DNA of 64,000 nucleotides, taken from assembly GCA_034440615.1 (NCBI GenBank), contig JAOTOM010004961.1, positions 151,001 to 215,000 of the forward strand. Direction: 5' to 3'. The stretch is from Ashinkailepas kermadecensis. Taxonomy: Eukaryota; Arthropoda; Thecostraca; Neolepadidae. A program made the translations under genes and the position numbers. This document shows positions 10,301 to 20,558 of the stretch, piece after piece. Position 1 is the first letter of the stretch, and each line of letters begins with the position of its first letter. Below the pieces are notes generated by a model, which saw only the letters and a list, made by a program, of their open reading frames with translations, was not told where the DNA came from and made no database searches.

Positions 10301-13300
10301 CATGACTCTATGTGACGGGGCCCTTCTCTGTGACCGGACCCGGTCCTCCCACCTGACCTCGGCCGGCCCGGTGTGCGGCAGCATGACTATGTGATGGAGC
10401 CCTTCCCTGTGACCGGACCCCGTCCCCCCCCACCTGACCTCGGCCGGCCCGGTGTGCGGCAGCATGACTCTATGTGACGGGGCCCTTCCCTGTGACCGGA
10501 CCCCGTCCTCCCACCTGACCTCGGCCGGCCCGGTGTGCGGCAGCATGACTCTATGTGACGGGGCCCTTCCCTGTGACCGGACCCCGTCCCCCCCCCACCT
10601 GACCTCGGCCGACCCGGTGTGCGGCAGCATGACTCTATGTGACGGGGCCCTTCCCTGTGACCGGACCCCGTCCCCCCACCTGACCTCGGCCGGCCCGGTG
10701 TGCGGCAGCATGACTCTATGTGACGGGGCCCTTCTCTGTGACCGGACCCCGTCCTCCCACCTGACCTCGGCCGGCCCGGTGTGGCGGCAGCATGACTCTA
10801 TGTGACGGGGCCCTTCCCTGTGACCCGGACCCCGTCCCTCCACCTGACCTCGGCCGGCCCGGTGTGCGGCAGCATGACTCTATGTGATGGGGCCCTTCCC
10901 TGTGACCGGACCCCGTCCCCCCCCCACCCCCCCCCCCGCCCGGGGGCGGCAAAATTCTATTTCGACCCTCCCCCACCTGACCTCGGCCGGCCCGGTGTGC
11001 GGCAGCATGACTCTATGTGACGGGGCCCTTCCCTGTGACCGGACCCCGTCCCCCCACCTGACCTCGGCCGGCCCGGTGTGCGGCAGCATGACTCTATGTG
11101 ACGGAGCCCTTCCCTGTGACCGGACCCCGTCCCCCCACCTGACCTCGGCCGGCCCGGTGTGCGGCAGCATGACTCTATGTGACGGGGCCCTTCCTGTGAC
11201 CGGACCCCGTCCCCCCACCTGACCTCGGCCGGCCCGGTGTGCGGCAGCATGACTCTATGTGACGGGGCCCTTCCCTGTGACCGTCCCCCGTCCCCCCCAC
11301 CTGACCTCGGCCGGCCCGGTGTGCGGCAGCATGACTCTATGTGACGGAGCCCTTCCCTGTGACCGGACCCCGTCCCCCCACCTGACCTCGGCCGGCCCGG
11401 TGTGCGGCAGCATGACTCTATGTGACGGGGCCCTTCCCTGTGACCGGACCCCGTCCCCCCACCTGACCTCGGCCGGCCCGGTGTGCGGCAGCATGACTCT
11501 ATGTGACCGGGGCCCTTCCTGTGACCGGACCCCGTCCCCCCACCTGACCTCGGCCGGCCCGGTGTGCGGCAGCATGACTCTATGTGACGGGGCCCTTCAC
11601 TGTGACCGGACCCCGTCTTCCCACCTGACCTCGGCCGGCCCGGTGTGCGGCAGCATGACTCTATGTGACGGGGCCCTTCCCTGTGACCGGACCCCGTCCT
11701 CCCACCTGACCTCGGCCGGCCCGGTGTGCGGCAGCATGACTCTATGTGACGGAGCCCTTCCCTGTGACCGGACCCCGTCCCCCCACCTGACCTCGGCCGG
11801 CCCGGTGTGCGGCAGCATGACTCCGTACGACGTCCGTCGGCTGGTGGTGCGGCTCGGTGACCACGACATCAGCACGTCCGACGAAGCCGACCACGAGGAG
11901 TACCATGTGTCGCGCGTCATCCGCCACAAGGGCTTCTCTGAGCAGACACTGGTGAGCTCCGGCAACCAACCACCCCCGTGTAGTCAGCTATGCAAGTAGA
12001 TCGTGTGAGAACGTACACCAGTTCTCACAAACTCAAACACTGCACCTCGCCACAGTTTGTCCGATGACACTGCCATGTATTACCACAACCATCGCGATGC
12101 TGATATGGCTCGACTATCTTCAGGCTTCCATTACATAGTATATTTCTGTTAAGTCATTTTCCATCATAATGTTCATACCAGCCATCTAGGGCAGCGCTGA
12201 CCGATGCTGGTTCATGCGTTTGGGCTAGCTGTGGTGTAATTTTCAAATAATGTTCTCACATTACTAATGTGTTTCAGTACACGGACATAGCGCTTCTCAC
12301 GCTGAAGAAAGCCGTGGTCTATAAGGATAACATACGCCCAGTCTGTCTTGCCAAGGGCTCGGAAAAGTACACCAATGAGCCCGTTATCGTCGCCGGATGG
12401 GGAACACTCAGCGAAGGTGAGATTCACCAACATTAGAGCGCGATCCACCGGATGGGGAACACTCAGCTGAGGTGAGATTCACCAACATTAGAGCGCGATC
12501 CGCCGGATGGGGAACACTCAGCGAAGGTGAGATTCACCAACATTAGAGCGCGATCCACCGGATGGGGAACACTCAGCTGAAGGTGAGCTTCACCAATATT
12601 AAAGCGTGATCCACCGGATGGGGAACACTCAGCGAAGGTGAGATTCACCAACATTAGAGCGCGATCCACCGGATGGGGAACACTCAGCTGAGGTGAGCTT
12701 TACCAATATTAAAGCGTGATCCACCGGATGGGGAACACTCAGCGAAGGTGAGATTCACCAACATTAGAGTGCGATCCACCGTATGGGGAACACTCAGCGA
12801 AGGTGAGATTCACCAACATTAGAGTGCGATCCACCGTATGGGGAACACTCAGCTAAGGTGAGCTTCACCAATATTAAAGCGAGCAGTCACCAATACTAGG
12901 GCGAGTCTCACCAACACTGGGGCGGTTATCACTAAATCTATGGCTCGTCTCACTCCAATTAGAGCGAGTCTCTATAACAAGCCGTAAGATGCCATGTTGG
13001 GCGGGTCACACGCGAAGCCTGCCACGTTACATTTCTACAGATTTGGTATGTTTTAAAGGCTTTTCTATGTATTCAATTTGAATGCATGCCTTGCTACTTC
13101 TCGCAAACTAGTAGCAACTCTCGCAAACTCTGTCTCGCTTTCTAGCGAGAGTGAGTCTCTCTTTTTCTAGCGAGGGTAGATCTCTCTGCAGCGGTACAGT
13201 TCCCACTGGTGTACTGAATTGACTGGGCATCGTTCCACCTAGCTCCTCTCCCCGTCCATTGATTGTCTGCTCGATTGCAATAACCCTCCAGTCTATCTGT

Positions 13301-16300
13301 CTGTCTGTCACAGCCGGTCGGCAGCCGTCGAAGCTTCAGAAGGTGACGCTGAAGGTGTGGAAGAATGAGAAGTGTTCCACCTCGTACGGCACCACCGCCC
13401 CGGGAGGCATCATCAGCTCCATGCTCTGTGCAGCCAGCGAGGGCAAGGACTCGTGCAGCGTGAGTGATTATTCCAGCGTGTTGACCCAATATCACGTGCG
13501 TCAGAAACGATTGCAGCTGTGGGGATATTAAGCTATTGGTGACCGGTAATAATCTGCAGCGGTTGAAGGAAAAAGCTACTGACTTCACTTCAAGTGCAAT
13601 GCACTAAGTCAAGTGTATCGTACTTACTTCCGTGCAAGCTGCTGTGCCATGCATCCGCACGGGGTTATACAGCTTTGCTTGTTGATACGAATGAAGCGTA
13701 AGTGGTAGATAAAAATTGTGCTTGCATCGCCACATCAGGAAAATTGTTGGAAACATGCACATGGAGCAGCAGCCAGGTGCAATGTTCGAGCGATTTCGAG
13801 TGACTTCATGTGAGGAGTACAACTTCTTCTCTATTCGAGCTTTCTTTTATTTCACCACCCATTAACCGATTCGAGGTGGAATATTTGTAAAACGAATGGC
13901 CGACCTTGTTTTCATAGGAGTGAGAGATGTCTTAATCCATGGGTGTAATCCATGGGTGTAATCTATGGGGGCTTGGGGACATGTCCCCTCAATTTGTCTC
14001 AATAGTGGCGGTTTGTCCCGTCAATTCCTTCCGTGTTCCCCCAAGCCTCAGCCATTAAAATACCTGTGTATGATCGTCGCAAAATTAGACTTAATCATTC
14101 ATATAATGAAAATATATTTACAAGAGAGTCACGAAAAGTACTAAAACCCGATCTAGCCAATCAACGGACTTCACAGGCTATCCGTCGTCACAAAATCTCC
14201 TAGTGGTAAATCAGCAAGCGTGAGAAATGTCTGCTTCCAGACCATTCCTGAATAATATGAACCTTGAACATCTTGTGTTTTCACTTGGGTGAAGATTTGT
14301 GATTCGCGGGGCACTAAATTTGCATTATCGCAAGGCCGTGTACGTCTGAGGTTGCCTTCCCCTGCGCATTTATCGATATATCTTGAATACACGTGACTCT
14401 GAGTGTCCTTGGGCATCCTCAACATCATAGAGGGACGTCTTGGGCAGCCGTAAGCACATACGTTAAGATAACATCGTATTCATATTCGTATTCAGAAATG
14501 AGTTGGCCAATAATATATTCGTATCCGCATTCGCATTCAGCGAAGAGTTCATGTTCGTTGGAATCAATTACCACAAATACTTCTGCTTGTTCCGAACACG
14601 CTGGAAGCAACTACATAGGTATCACATGACCATCTTAATGACCAAGGTCCAACGCAAGCCGGTTTCTTCGGTGGCCTCACATATTTTTTTATTTTTCACC
14701 CAAACCTGCCCACATCTGGTATCAAACGATAGCCCGTAGTGAACCCTGGTGCAACATTTCAAACCGTGATATGTCAAAGTCAAACCTCAAGGTCAAATGT
14801 TAGCTTGATTTATTAGATACGAAGCCATGTATTTATGCTTGAATCATTAGATATTGAAGCGATAGTGACCGAACGCGGGGCTCGGTCGCTATCGCTTCAG
14901 CTTCCATCAAATGGGCATTATTCGACGTGGCTTTTTGTGCAATTCCGAAAGTTGAGCAATCGATTTATTTTTCAAGGCCAAAGACTAAGCTGATTTATTT
15001 CAATCGCCCCGCAATTGTTGCTCGTTTCCGCCCAAACGTACCCAAATCTCGTATTAAGCGGTAGACCGTGGCGAAACCTCGAGAAACTTTTCAAACTAGG
15101 ACATGTCGAGGTCAAACCTCAAGATCAAACGTCAGGTGGAATTTTTCGAAGTCCTCGCGCTTTATCGAGTATGGCTTCAATTTGCACCAAGTGGGTGTCA
15201 TTCGACGTGGTTTACCGTAAGATATCAGAAAGTTGATAAATCAAAATAAATTCAAAGACCAAAGGTCAATCTGATTCTCCGGTCTTTTCGCATTTTTCGT
15301 TTTCGCACAAACATTCCCAAATCTGGTATTAAGCGATAGCCGGTGGTGAACACTCGAGTAACATTTCAAACCGAGACATGTTAACTTCAAAGGTTTTATT
15401 GAGTAACTTGATGGCCTTGCGTTTCGTCGCTACGGCTTCAACTTGCAGGCAATGGGTGTCATTCGACGTCGCTTGTTGTGCGGTAACGGAAAGTTGAGAA
15501 TTCCAAATATTTTCAACGGTCAAATATCAAGTTGATTTCTTTCGTCGCCTCACCTTTTTTTTTCGTTTTCTCCAAAGCCTACCCAGATCCACTATCAAAC
15601 GATAACCCCTGGTGAACCCTCGAGTAATATTATGAAACCGGGACATGTCAAGGTCAAACATCAAGGTCAAAGGTTAATTTGAGTTTTTCGAAGTCCTTGC
15701 GATTCGTCCTTATGAGTTCAATTTGCACTAAGTGGGTGCCGTTCGACGTGGCTTGTTGTGCCGTAATAGTAAGTTAAGAAATGGAACCAATTTAAAAGGT
15801 CAAAGGTCAAGCCGATTTCTTTGGTCGCCTCTCATTTTTTCTTGGCCCAAACATACCCACATCTGGTATCAAGCAATATGCATCAAGCAATGGTCAATGG
15901 TCGAACTCATTACTTCGGTCGCCTCGCGTTTATTCGTTTTCTCCCAAGGCTACCAAAATTGGTATAAAGCGATATTCTGTGGTTAACCCTCGAGTTACAT
16001 TTCAAACCGGGCCATGTCAAGTCAAACCTCAAGGTCAGAGGTTAATTTGCATTTTTATCATATCCTATTTGACAAGTAGCTACCGAAAGAATTCCGTCAT
16101 AACCTGCCTGGATGGCGCTCTCATTGAAGGCTTTTAATTTGCGCTGCCACATTGCTGTTCCGGACATATACAACATAGAACCGTTTTTTCAAGCCGTCCG
16201 CTTTCTTCCTAATGGTTCAACGGAAGTTGTCAAGTTTGCAGGAGAAGCCACACGTAAATACGCACGATTTTATAACCAGCCGGAGTTCATAACCGCGAGA

Positions 16301-18692
16301 AAGCAATGTTGTAATCAGGGGTGGATCCAGGAATTGGCATGGGGGCAATTGTCAGGAGGAGCGCCATTTCTTTTGAGCGACACCACTGCAACATTACCTG
16401 GAGGGGCGCCTCTGCCTGAAAAAAAAATTCCTGGGGTGCACTCGGGCATTCCCGGAGGGACGTCTTTCCTTTCAAGGGGCGCCTTTTCCCGGCCAGATGG
16501 ATGCCATCTTCCACGTGCCCGGCACATGCACCCAGTGCCACCCCTGTATCCGCCCCTGGTTGTTATTACATCGAAATGTGTCCCCGCAAAACAGGAGTGT
16601 ATGGGAAAGTTTAATGTAGATCCATATTTACTACAAAAAACAAATCATCAATATTTTATGTTTTCCTGTTACAAGAGGGCAACGTTTAACATAATTACAG
16701 TATTGCTCTATGGTGGTTGTGAAATCGGGAGGAGCACATGCGACATAAATCTAGGTGTCCATCGGCAGTGAAACTTGTTAATTCTGGCGGAACTTTTCCC
16801 CTAAAATGTCACGTTTGGCAACGATAAATCTTAATATCAAACCTTGAAAATTAATTCGCTAAAATCCGAAGATTCTTTTGTTTGGGGGGGGGCTTACCTA
16901 CCTACCTCTATCCTGCCCAAAGTTTCCGCGTTCCTGGTTTACCCCCCGTCCAATTTCAATACCGTAGCTATACCCATGTCTTAATCCGATCCTTTCAATG
17001 CTCCGGGCAAGCAAGACCGAGTAGCTTAGAATGCAAAATCAAGATAGAGTTATGATCATGCTTGATATCTCGAAGTCGCTGTAGTTTAGCTGGAACATTT
17101 TTCTACTAGTTTGCAGAAGCCCTCCCCAGACACGCCGACTGGCTAAACAGTGTGATTAAAGCCCTTATTAAATGTATTGGAAGTTAAGAGTTCTTAAACT
17201 TTTTGGGAGGTGCGCCTGTCCGAAAGACGAAGACAAAGCAAACGACAGTTTTTTTTGTCACATGCAGAACAACTGTTGCTGTGTATTTTAAGATTTCTCA
17301 ATTTTTCGACTTCAAGATTGGTTATAAGCATAGGCTGATGCAAGGTTTGCATAATCCCATGCGGTTGTATTTGGCAGTTAGCTTCTCGTGTGAAGACCTG
17401 CGCTATGACACAAATCAGACTGACACCGTCGTGTGTACGAATACCTGCGCTATGACACCAGCCAGACTGACACCGTCGTGTGTACGAATACCTGCACTAT
17501 GACACCAGCCATACTGACACCGTCGTGTGTACGAATACCTGCGCTATGACACCAGCCAGACTGACACCGTCGTGTGTACGAATACCTGCGCTATGACACC
17601 AGCCAGACTGACACCGTCGTGTGTACGAATACCTGCGCTATGACACCAGCTAGACTGACACCGTCGTGCGTACGAATACCTGCGCTATGACACCAGCCAG
17701 ACTGACACCGTCGTGTGTACGAATACCTGCACTATGACACCAGCCATACTGACACCGTCGTGTGTACGAATACCTGCGCTATGACACCAGCCAGACTGAC
17801 ACCGTCGTGTGTACGAATACCTGCGCTATGACACCAGCCAGACTGACACCGTCGTGTGTACGAATACCTGCGCTATGACACCAGCTAGACTGACACCGTC
17901 GTGCGTACGAATACCTGCGCTATGACACCAGCCAGACTGACACCGTCGTGTGTACGAATACCTGCGCTATGACACCAGCTAGACTGACACCGTCGTGCGT
18001 ACGAATACCTGCGCTATGACACCAGCCATACTGACACCGTCGTGTGTACGAATACCTGCGCTATGACACCAGCTAGACTGACACCGTCGTGCGTACGAAT
18101 ACCTGCGCTATAACACCAGCCAGACTGACACCGTCGTGTGTACGAATACCTGCGCTATGACACCAGCCAGACTGACACCGTCGTGCGTACGCTAAGACAC
18201 CAGCCAGACTGAGACCGTCGTGTGTACGAATACCTGCGCTATGACACCAGCCATACTGACACCGTCGTGTGTACGAATACCTGCGCTATGACACCAGCCA
18301 TACTGATACCGTCGTGTGCACGAATACCTGCGCTATGACACCAGCTAGACTGACACCGTCGTGTGTATGAATACCTGCGCTATGACACCAGACATACTGA
18401 CACCGTCGTGTGTACGAATACCTGCGCTATGACACCAGCTAGACTGACACCGTCGTGCGTATGCAACCACTAACCGCTGCAACACATCGTTTGCGCAACA
18501 CGAGCCGGCCTGACCGACATTTGTGTGGCGCAGGGTGACTCTGGAGGACCGTTGATGCACGTGGACGACGTGGTGTACCAGGTGGGTGTGGTGTCGTGGG
18601 GCATCGGCTGCGCCAAGCCCCAGTACCCGGGCGTCTACACTCGCGTCGCGTCCCTGCGAGAATGGGTGGACCGCAACCGCAAGGCCTACTGA
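6396..18692 (+). CDS. CLIP-domain trypsin-like serine protease, six exons, 5' end missing
   Basis: Joining 6396-7320, 9856-9944, 11816-11951, 12278-12416, 13314-13459 and 18534-18692 gives 530 residues plus a stop, with every junction in phase and every intron GT-AG. In order the protein has the last five cysteines of a CLIP domain, a ~215-residue Thr/Ser/Pro-rich linker, a lone Cys (FSACGT) that would tether the CLIP part after activation, an activation site R|IVNG, and a chymotrypsin-fold domain of ~238 residues. The triad is present: TAAHC, TDIALL and GDSGGP. Asp two residues before the CSGDSGG cysteine predicts cleavage after Arg/Lys. Members of this arthropod family are secreted zymogens in clotting, melanisation or Toll cascades; which one is not decidable here. 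The signal peptide and first CLIP cysteine must lie on exons upstream that I could not find. Best alternatives are proclotting enzyme-like or prophenoloxidase-activating factor-like. Confidence 0.9.
6844..7150 (+). repeat. In-frame coding minisatellite (Trp-Trp/Thr-rich linker)
   Basis: About four copies of a 69-72 bp unit inside exon A encode WWQ(T/S)SSHPTSATT followed by [10 protein letters not shown]. Units differ by an Ala-Thr insertion (6 bp), so all copies stay in the protease frame. The Trp pair of every copy is kept. Other frames are also open here because the DNA is CCA/CAC-rich; those are shadows. Confidence 0.85.
7300..8000 (+). repeat. Degenerate ~40-bp array derived from the exon A donor boundary
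   Basis: After the real junction (TTCCCTTGGATG|GTGAGTGGAG) the intron continues with about fifteen decayed copies of the same segment, for example at 7880-7925 (GTTCCTTTGGATGGTGAGTG), 7790, 7815 and 7970. Copies keep the last ~12 exon bases plus a GTGAGT-like donor and the GAGACCACCCC that follows. This shows the array grew from the boundary itself. Confidence 0.8.
8587..9855 (+). repeat. Tandem array resembling the exon B acceptor boundary
   Basis: The dense part is 9080-9690, with flanking degenerate copies at 8589-8620 and 9725-9855. Units of ~38-43 bp read CCTGCTACACATGTTCTCCAG then GTGACGCCCACGACC; later copies carry GATGCCCACTGCCACAGCAC instead. The real acceptor has the same layout, CCTGCTATGCGTGTGCTGTTG then TCAG. 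The intron therefore ends in a run of about nineteen decoy 3' splice-like sites, each followed by GTGA rather than by exon sequence. Confidence 0.7.
9856..9944 (+). CDS. Protease exon B: catalytic histidine
   Basis: The acceptor is TTGTCAG ending at 9855 and the donor is CCCA|GTGAGT at 9944/9945. It follows the Met codon of exon A in phase 0 and encodes [17 protein letters not shown] then ILTAAHCVA. This holds the Cys42-Cys58 pair and the catalytic His of the chymotrypsin fold. It ends with two bases (CA) that combine with C of the next exon to give His. Confidence 0.92.
10080..11815 (+). repeat. 81-bp array carrying 20 extra copies of the exon C 3' splice site
   Basis: A unit of ~81 bp repeats twenty times before the genuine acceptor. 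Each copy includes the last ~28 intron bases, GCGGCAG and the first exon bases CATGACTC, then diverges from the exon. AG ends fall at 10138, 10219, 10300, 10381, 10462, 10543, 10627, 10708, 10790, 10872, 11005, 11086, 11167, 11247, 11329, 11410, 11491, 11572, 11653, 11734 and 11815 (real). The last six decoys are exactly 81 bp apart, and the frame is open from 11259 into the exon. A unit near 10920-10975 is interrupted by a C-run and an unrelated insertion. Confidence 0.93.
11816..11951 (+). CDS. Protease exon C: region between catalytic His and Asp
   Basis: The acceptor is GCGGCAG at 11809-11815 and the donor is CTG|GTGAGC at 11951/11952. It encodes [19 protein letters not shown], then a stretch ending in [20 protein letters not shown] is the usual beta-strand motif after the catalytic His. 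The frame stays open upstream of the acceptor through several tandem copies of the same boundary, so the true start could vary (see the 81-bp array). The acceptor nearest the conserved sequence gives a normal-length domain and is preferred. Confidence 0.88.
12278..12416 (+). CDS. Protease exon D: catalytic aspartate
   Basis: The acceptor is GTTTCAG ending at 12277 and the donor is GAAG|GTGAGA at 12416/12417. It encodes [15 protein letters not shown], then [10 protein letters not shown] and [11 protein letters not shown]. Asp of TDIALL is the triad Asp; the Cys in RPVCL pairs with the exon B-D tether in this family; GWG is the conserved strand. One base (G) carries over to the next exon. Its last 22 bases are repeated downstream together with the donor. 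Confidence 0.92.
12393..12880 (+). repeat. 55-bp array carrying copies of the exon D donor boundary
   Basis: About nine copies of a ~55 bp unit reproduce the last 22 bases of exon D (GGATGGGGAACACTCAGCGA and AG) with the donor GTGAGATTC and ~25 intron bases. Copies differ by GCGAAG, GCTGAG and GCTGAAG before GTGAG(A/C). Use of any downstream donor would read through a TAG 8 codons after the real junction, truncating the protease. Confidence 0.92.
13314..13459 (+). CDS. Protease exon E: substrate-pocket aspartate
   Basis: The acceptor is TGTCACAG ending at 13313, after a TCTGTC-rich pyrimidine tract; the donor is TGCAGC|GTGAGT at 13459/13460. It encodes [13 protein letters not shown], then [17 protein letters not shown]. 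The Asp just before SC corresponds to chymotrypsin position 189 at the base of the S1 pocket and predicts trypsin-like specificity. Confidence 0.9.
14630..16060 (+). repeat. Long-period (~270-370 bp) degenerate satellite with DR1-like sites
   Basis: At least five diverged copies share the order: TCTGGTATCAA-like, GTGGTGAACCCTCGAGTAA, CATTTCAAACCGGGACATG, TCAAGGTCAAACCTCAAGG, TCAAAGGTTAAT, then TTTCTTCGGTCGCCTC and CATTCGACGTGGC. Marker positions (ATGTCAAGGTCAA) are near 14771, 15101, 15375, 15643 and 16013. One copy has a perfect AGGTCA-A-AGGTCA at 15797-15809. Confidence 0.75.
14855..14899. repeat. 18-bp inverted repeat, 9-nt loop, in the protease intron
   Basis: TGAAGCGATAGTGACCGA (14855-14872) pairs with 14882-14899, with one G:T. 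The loop ACGCGGGGC is GC-rich, unlike the AT-rich surroundings. Confidence 0.93.
16316..16558. mobile_element. Non-autonomous hAT-like MITE, 243 bp
   Basis: The ends read CAGGGGTGGATCCAGG and, inverted on the right, CAGGGGCGGATACAGG (14 of 16 identical). The flanks carry an 8-bp target-site duplication with one change: GTTGTAAT at 16308-16315 and GTTGTTAT at 16559-16566. Eight-bp duplications and CAGGG-type ends are hAT hallmarks. There is no transposase inside. It lies in the protease intron. Confidence 0.85.
17395..18465 (+). repeat. 47-bp minisatellite before the last protease exon
   Basis: About 23 copies of a 47-bp unit (GCGCTATGACACCAGCCAGA, CTGACACCGTCGTGTGTACG, AATACCT) end ~70 bases before the acceptor at 18533. 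Variants alternate CCAGCCAGAC, CCAGCTAGAC and CCAGCCATAC, with TGCGTACG versus TGTGTACG, and a recurring higher-order pattern. Similarity to the acceptor itself (CTGACCGACATTTGTGTGGC) is weak. Confidence 0.92.
18534..18692 (+). CDS. Protease terminal exon F: catalytic serine and stop
   Basis: The acceptor is GTGGCGCAG ending at 18533, and the exon joins in phase 0. It starts with GDSGGPLMH (catalytic Ser), then [21 protein letters not shown], and ends [10 protein letters not shown] with TGA at 18690-18692. No C-terminal extension follows, so the protein ends with the protease domain as is usual for CLIP proteases. Confidence 0.93.
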   Translation, partial: GDSGGPLMHVDDVVYQVGVVSWGIGCAKPQYPGVYTRVASLREWVDRNRKAY

Positions 18693-19353
18693 CCAGCACG
18701 TCCTCATCACGACCAACATCGGCGCCAGCACGAGCACCGGTGTCGGCACCGGCGCCGACACCGGCACCGGCACCGGCACCGGCGTCGTCGCCGACATCTG
18801 CATCAGCGCCGGTACCTATACCGGCGCCGTCACCGGTACCGTCACCGGTGCCGTCACCGATACCGTCATGGGCACGGTCACCAGTACCGGTACCGACATC
18901 GGGAGTAGAACCGGTATGGGTACCACCAGTGGCAGTTGACAGCAGAGCTCAAGATGCGTAACAGCAGCCGCCAAAGACGATCTGAAGACGACGAACGGAC
19001 CAGGGGGATGACGAGAGGAAGACGTCACTGGATCGGCTTGCCTGACAGACCACAGGGCTACCAGACAGGGTAGAATACCAGACAGCCAAGTGGCAACATG
19101 CTACTATTCCACAGATGACTAGCAGACTGCCAGACTGCTAACACGCTTAGCTTAGAAGTAAGAAGCTACCTACTCAGTACCAAAACTACCACCTTTAGCG
19201 AACGACGTGATGTCATCTCCCTACTCCTCTTCACTGTTTTGTCACGTGATAGGTATCTCCTGTCGGCGGGTGAGATGCGACAAACCTGATTGACAGATGG
19301 CCGTTTATTTTAACAAACCGGCTGTATTCATGTCACTATGCTGTGCTATTAAA
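18693..19353 (+). other. 3' UTR of the protease with ACCGGY repeats
   Basis: After the stop, 18721-18905 is a degenerate six-base repeat (CACCGGCACCGG and TACCGT variants). It is followed by ordinary sequence up to a candidate polyadenylation signal. No further coding sequence in the protease family is seen. Confidence 0.5.
19348..19353 (+). promoter_or_regulatory. Candidate poly(A) signal (ATTAAA) of the protease
   Basis: ATTAAA lies 656 bases after the stop codon and is the first canonical or near-canonical signal I see downstream. Inferred from position only. Confidence 0.4.
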
Positions 19354-20558
19354 GCGACAACATCAAGGCATCACGGCCATCGCACTGGCCGCATGCCGTG
19401 TAGGCTTCCATGTCTTCTGAAGAGATGTGTCGCGGTGCATTTTGAGGTGTCTGTTGGTTCTCGAAGATCAGATGTTCCCGCCAAGCTGAAACAGGAGATT
19501 TGCCTGATGGGAGCTTGGGAGGTGCGATACGGAGGGTGAAGAAGACAGGGAGTTGAACATGACTTTCTTTTGGTTTAGAGATGTGCGTTTTACGGTGGCA
19601 GTGGCGCTTTACGATGCATATGATTCATCGGTACGTGCCCTACTCATATCGCTTTTCTGTGATGGTAAACTGATGGCAATTATTCACCACCATTGTCGCA
19701 TATGGCAGTGATATCGTCCGATTAATTATATGATATGCTGCTTGTGTCTTTTTGGTCTGATTTGTCACCCCATGCAGGCGTTGATTATTACTACGTTTTA
19801 GGTCAAACATTAATCAGATTATGCCTTGAAGCCACGATACATGAAACTCTTTATAACAATAGTAGTGCCATGCAGATTTTAGCATGGCTCGTCCCATCAA
19901 AGGCTATAAATGAGGAACATAGCACACCTCCGTGAAATTTGATGCCATCCTTACCTGTTAAATGTACAGAAGGCTTCGTTAGTGCCCCGATCGGAGAAAC
20001 GCATCGACACCAACGCCACCTTCATTCTGCAACGCCCCTGCAGATACCGTTGCAGCGCGAATCTGGAGTTTTCATTATTCTGCTGATGTCGGGGGTCTTA
20101 TGGATCCAGAGGTATCATGTCTCTGGAGATCTCGAGACCCTACAGTCCTTCACCTGAAGACTATGCGACGCAAGCTGCAGCACGCCATTCCCGAAAATAA
20201 TTAATGCTGACGATAAAAGGAGACTTGAAGGTGGCACCGAAAGCCAAATGAGAGTCAGTGATCATGTCATTGGGGCTCAGGTGCATGATTACTGACTGAG
20301 GACCATTGGGGCTCAGATTGCACTAACGTCAAAAAAACATCCGGGGTTTGAAACATCATGAACGCCGACAGGCATACATTACGCATGCAAACGGGATGTG
20401 CTTCAGTGAATTGGCTCCATGGATAAAATACAACTGCACCCCATCCAGTGATTTTGTTTGAAAAGGAAGTACCGTACCCGGATCCGTTGCAAGTGCATAC
20501 ATTTGTCCTTTGCTTATTTTGCCCATACCATATGTGAGAGGGAAATGGCAAGTTCCGA
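19354..20558. other. Non-coding stretch downstream of the protease
   Basis: I see no gene or repeat apart from a short duplicated CATTGGGGCTCAG at about 20269 and 20306. Confidence 0.4.

Larger units (their letters stand above)
13460..18533 (+). other. Fifth protease intron (5.1 kb) with nested repeats
   Basis: Between exons E and F I see no further exon. The intron holds an inverted 18-bp hairpin (14855-14899), a long-period repeat (14630-16060), a hAT MITE (16316-16558) and a 47-bp minisatellite (17395-18465). The segment 13940-14060 resembles a worn transposon end (repeated ATCCATGGGTGTA, then GGGGGCTTGGGGACATG). Confidence 0.7.

Noticed and set aside
9920..10843. - strand 307-codon frame ([15 protein letters not shown] repeats)
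   Set aside because: Antisense of the 81-bp intronic array of the protease.
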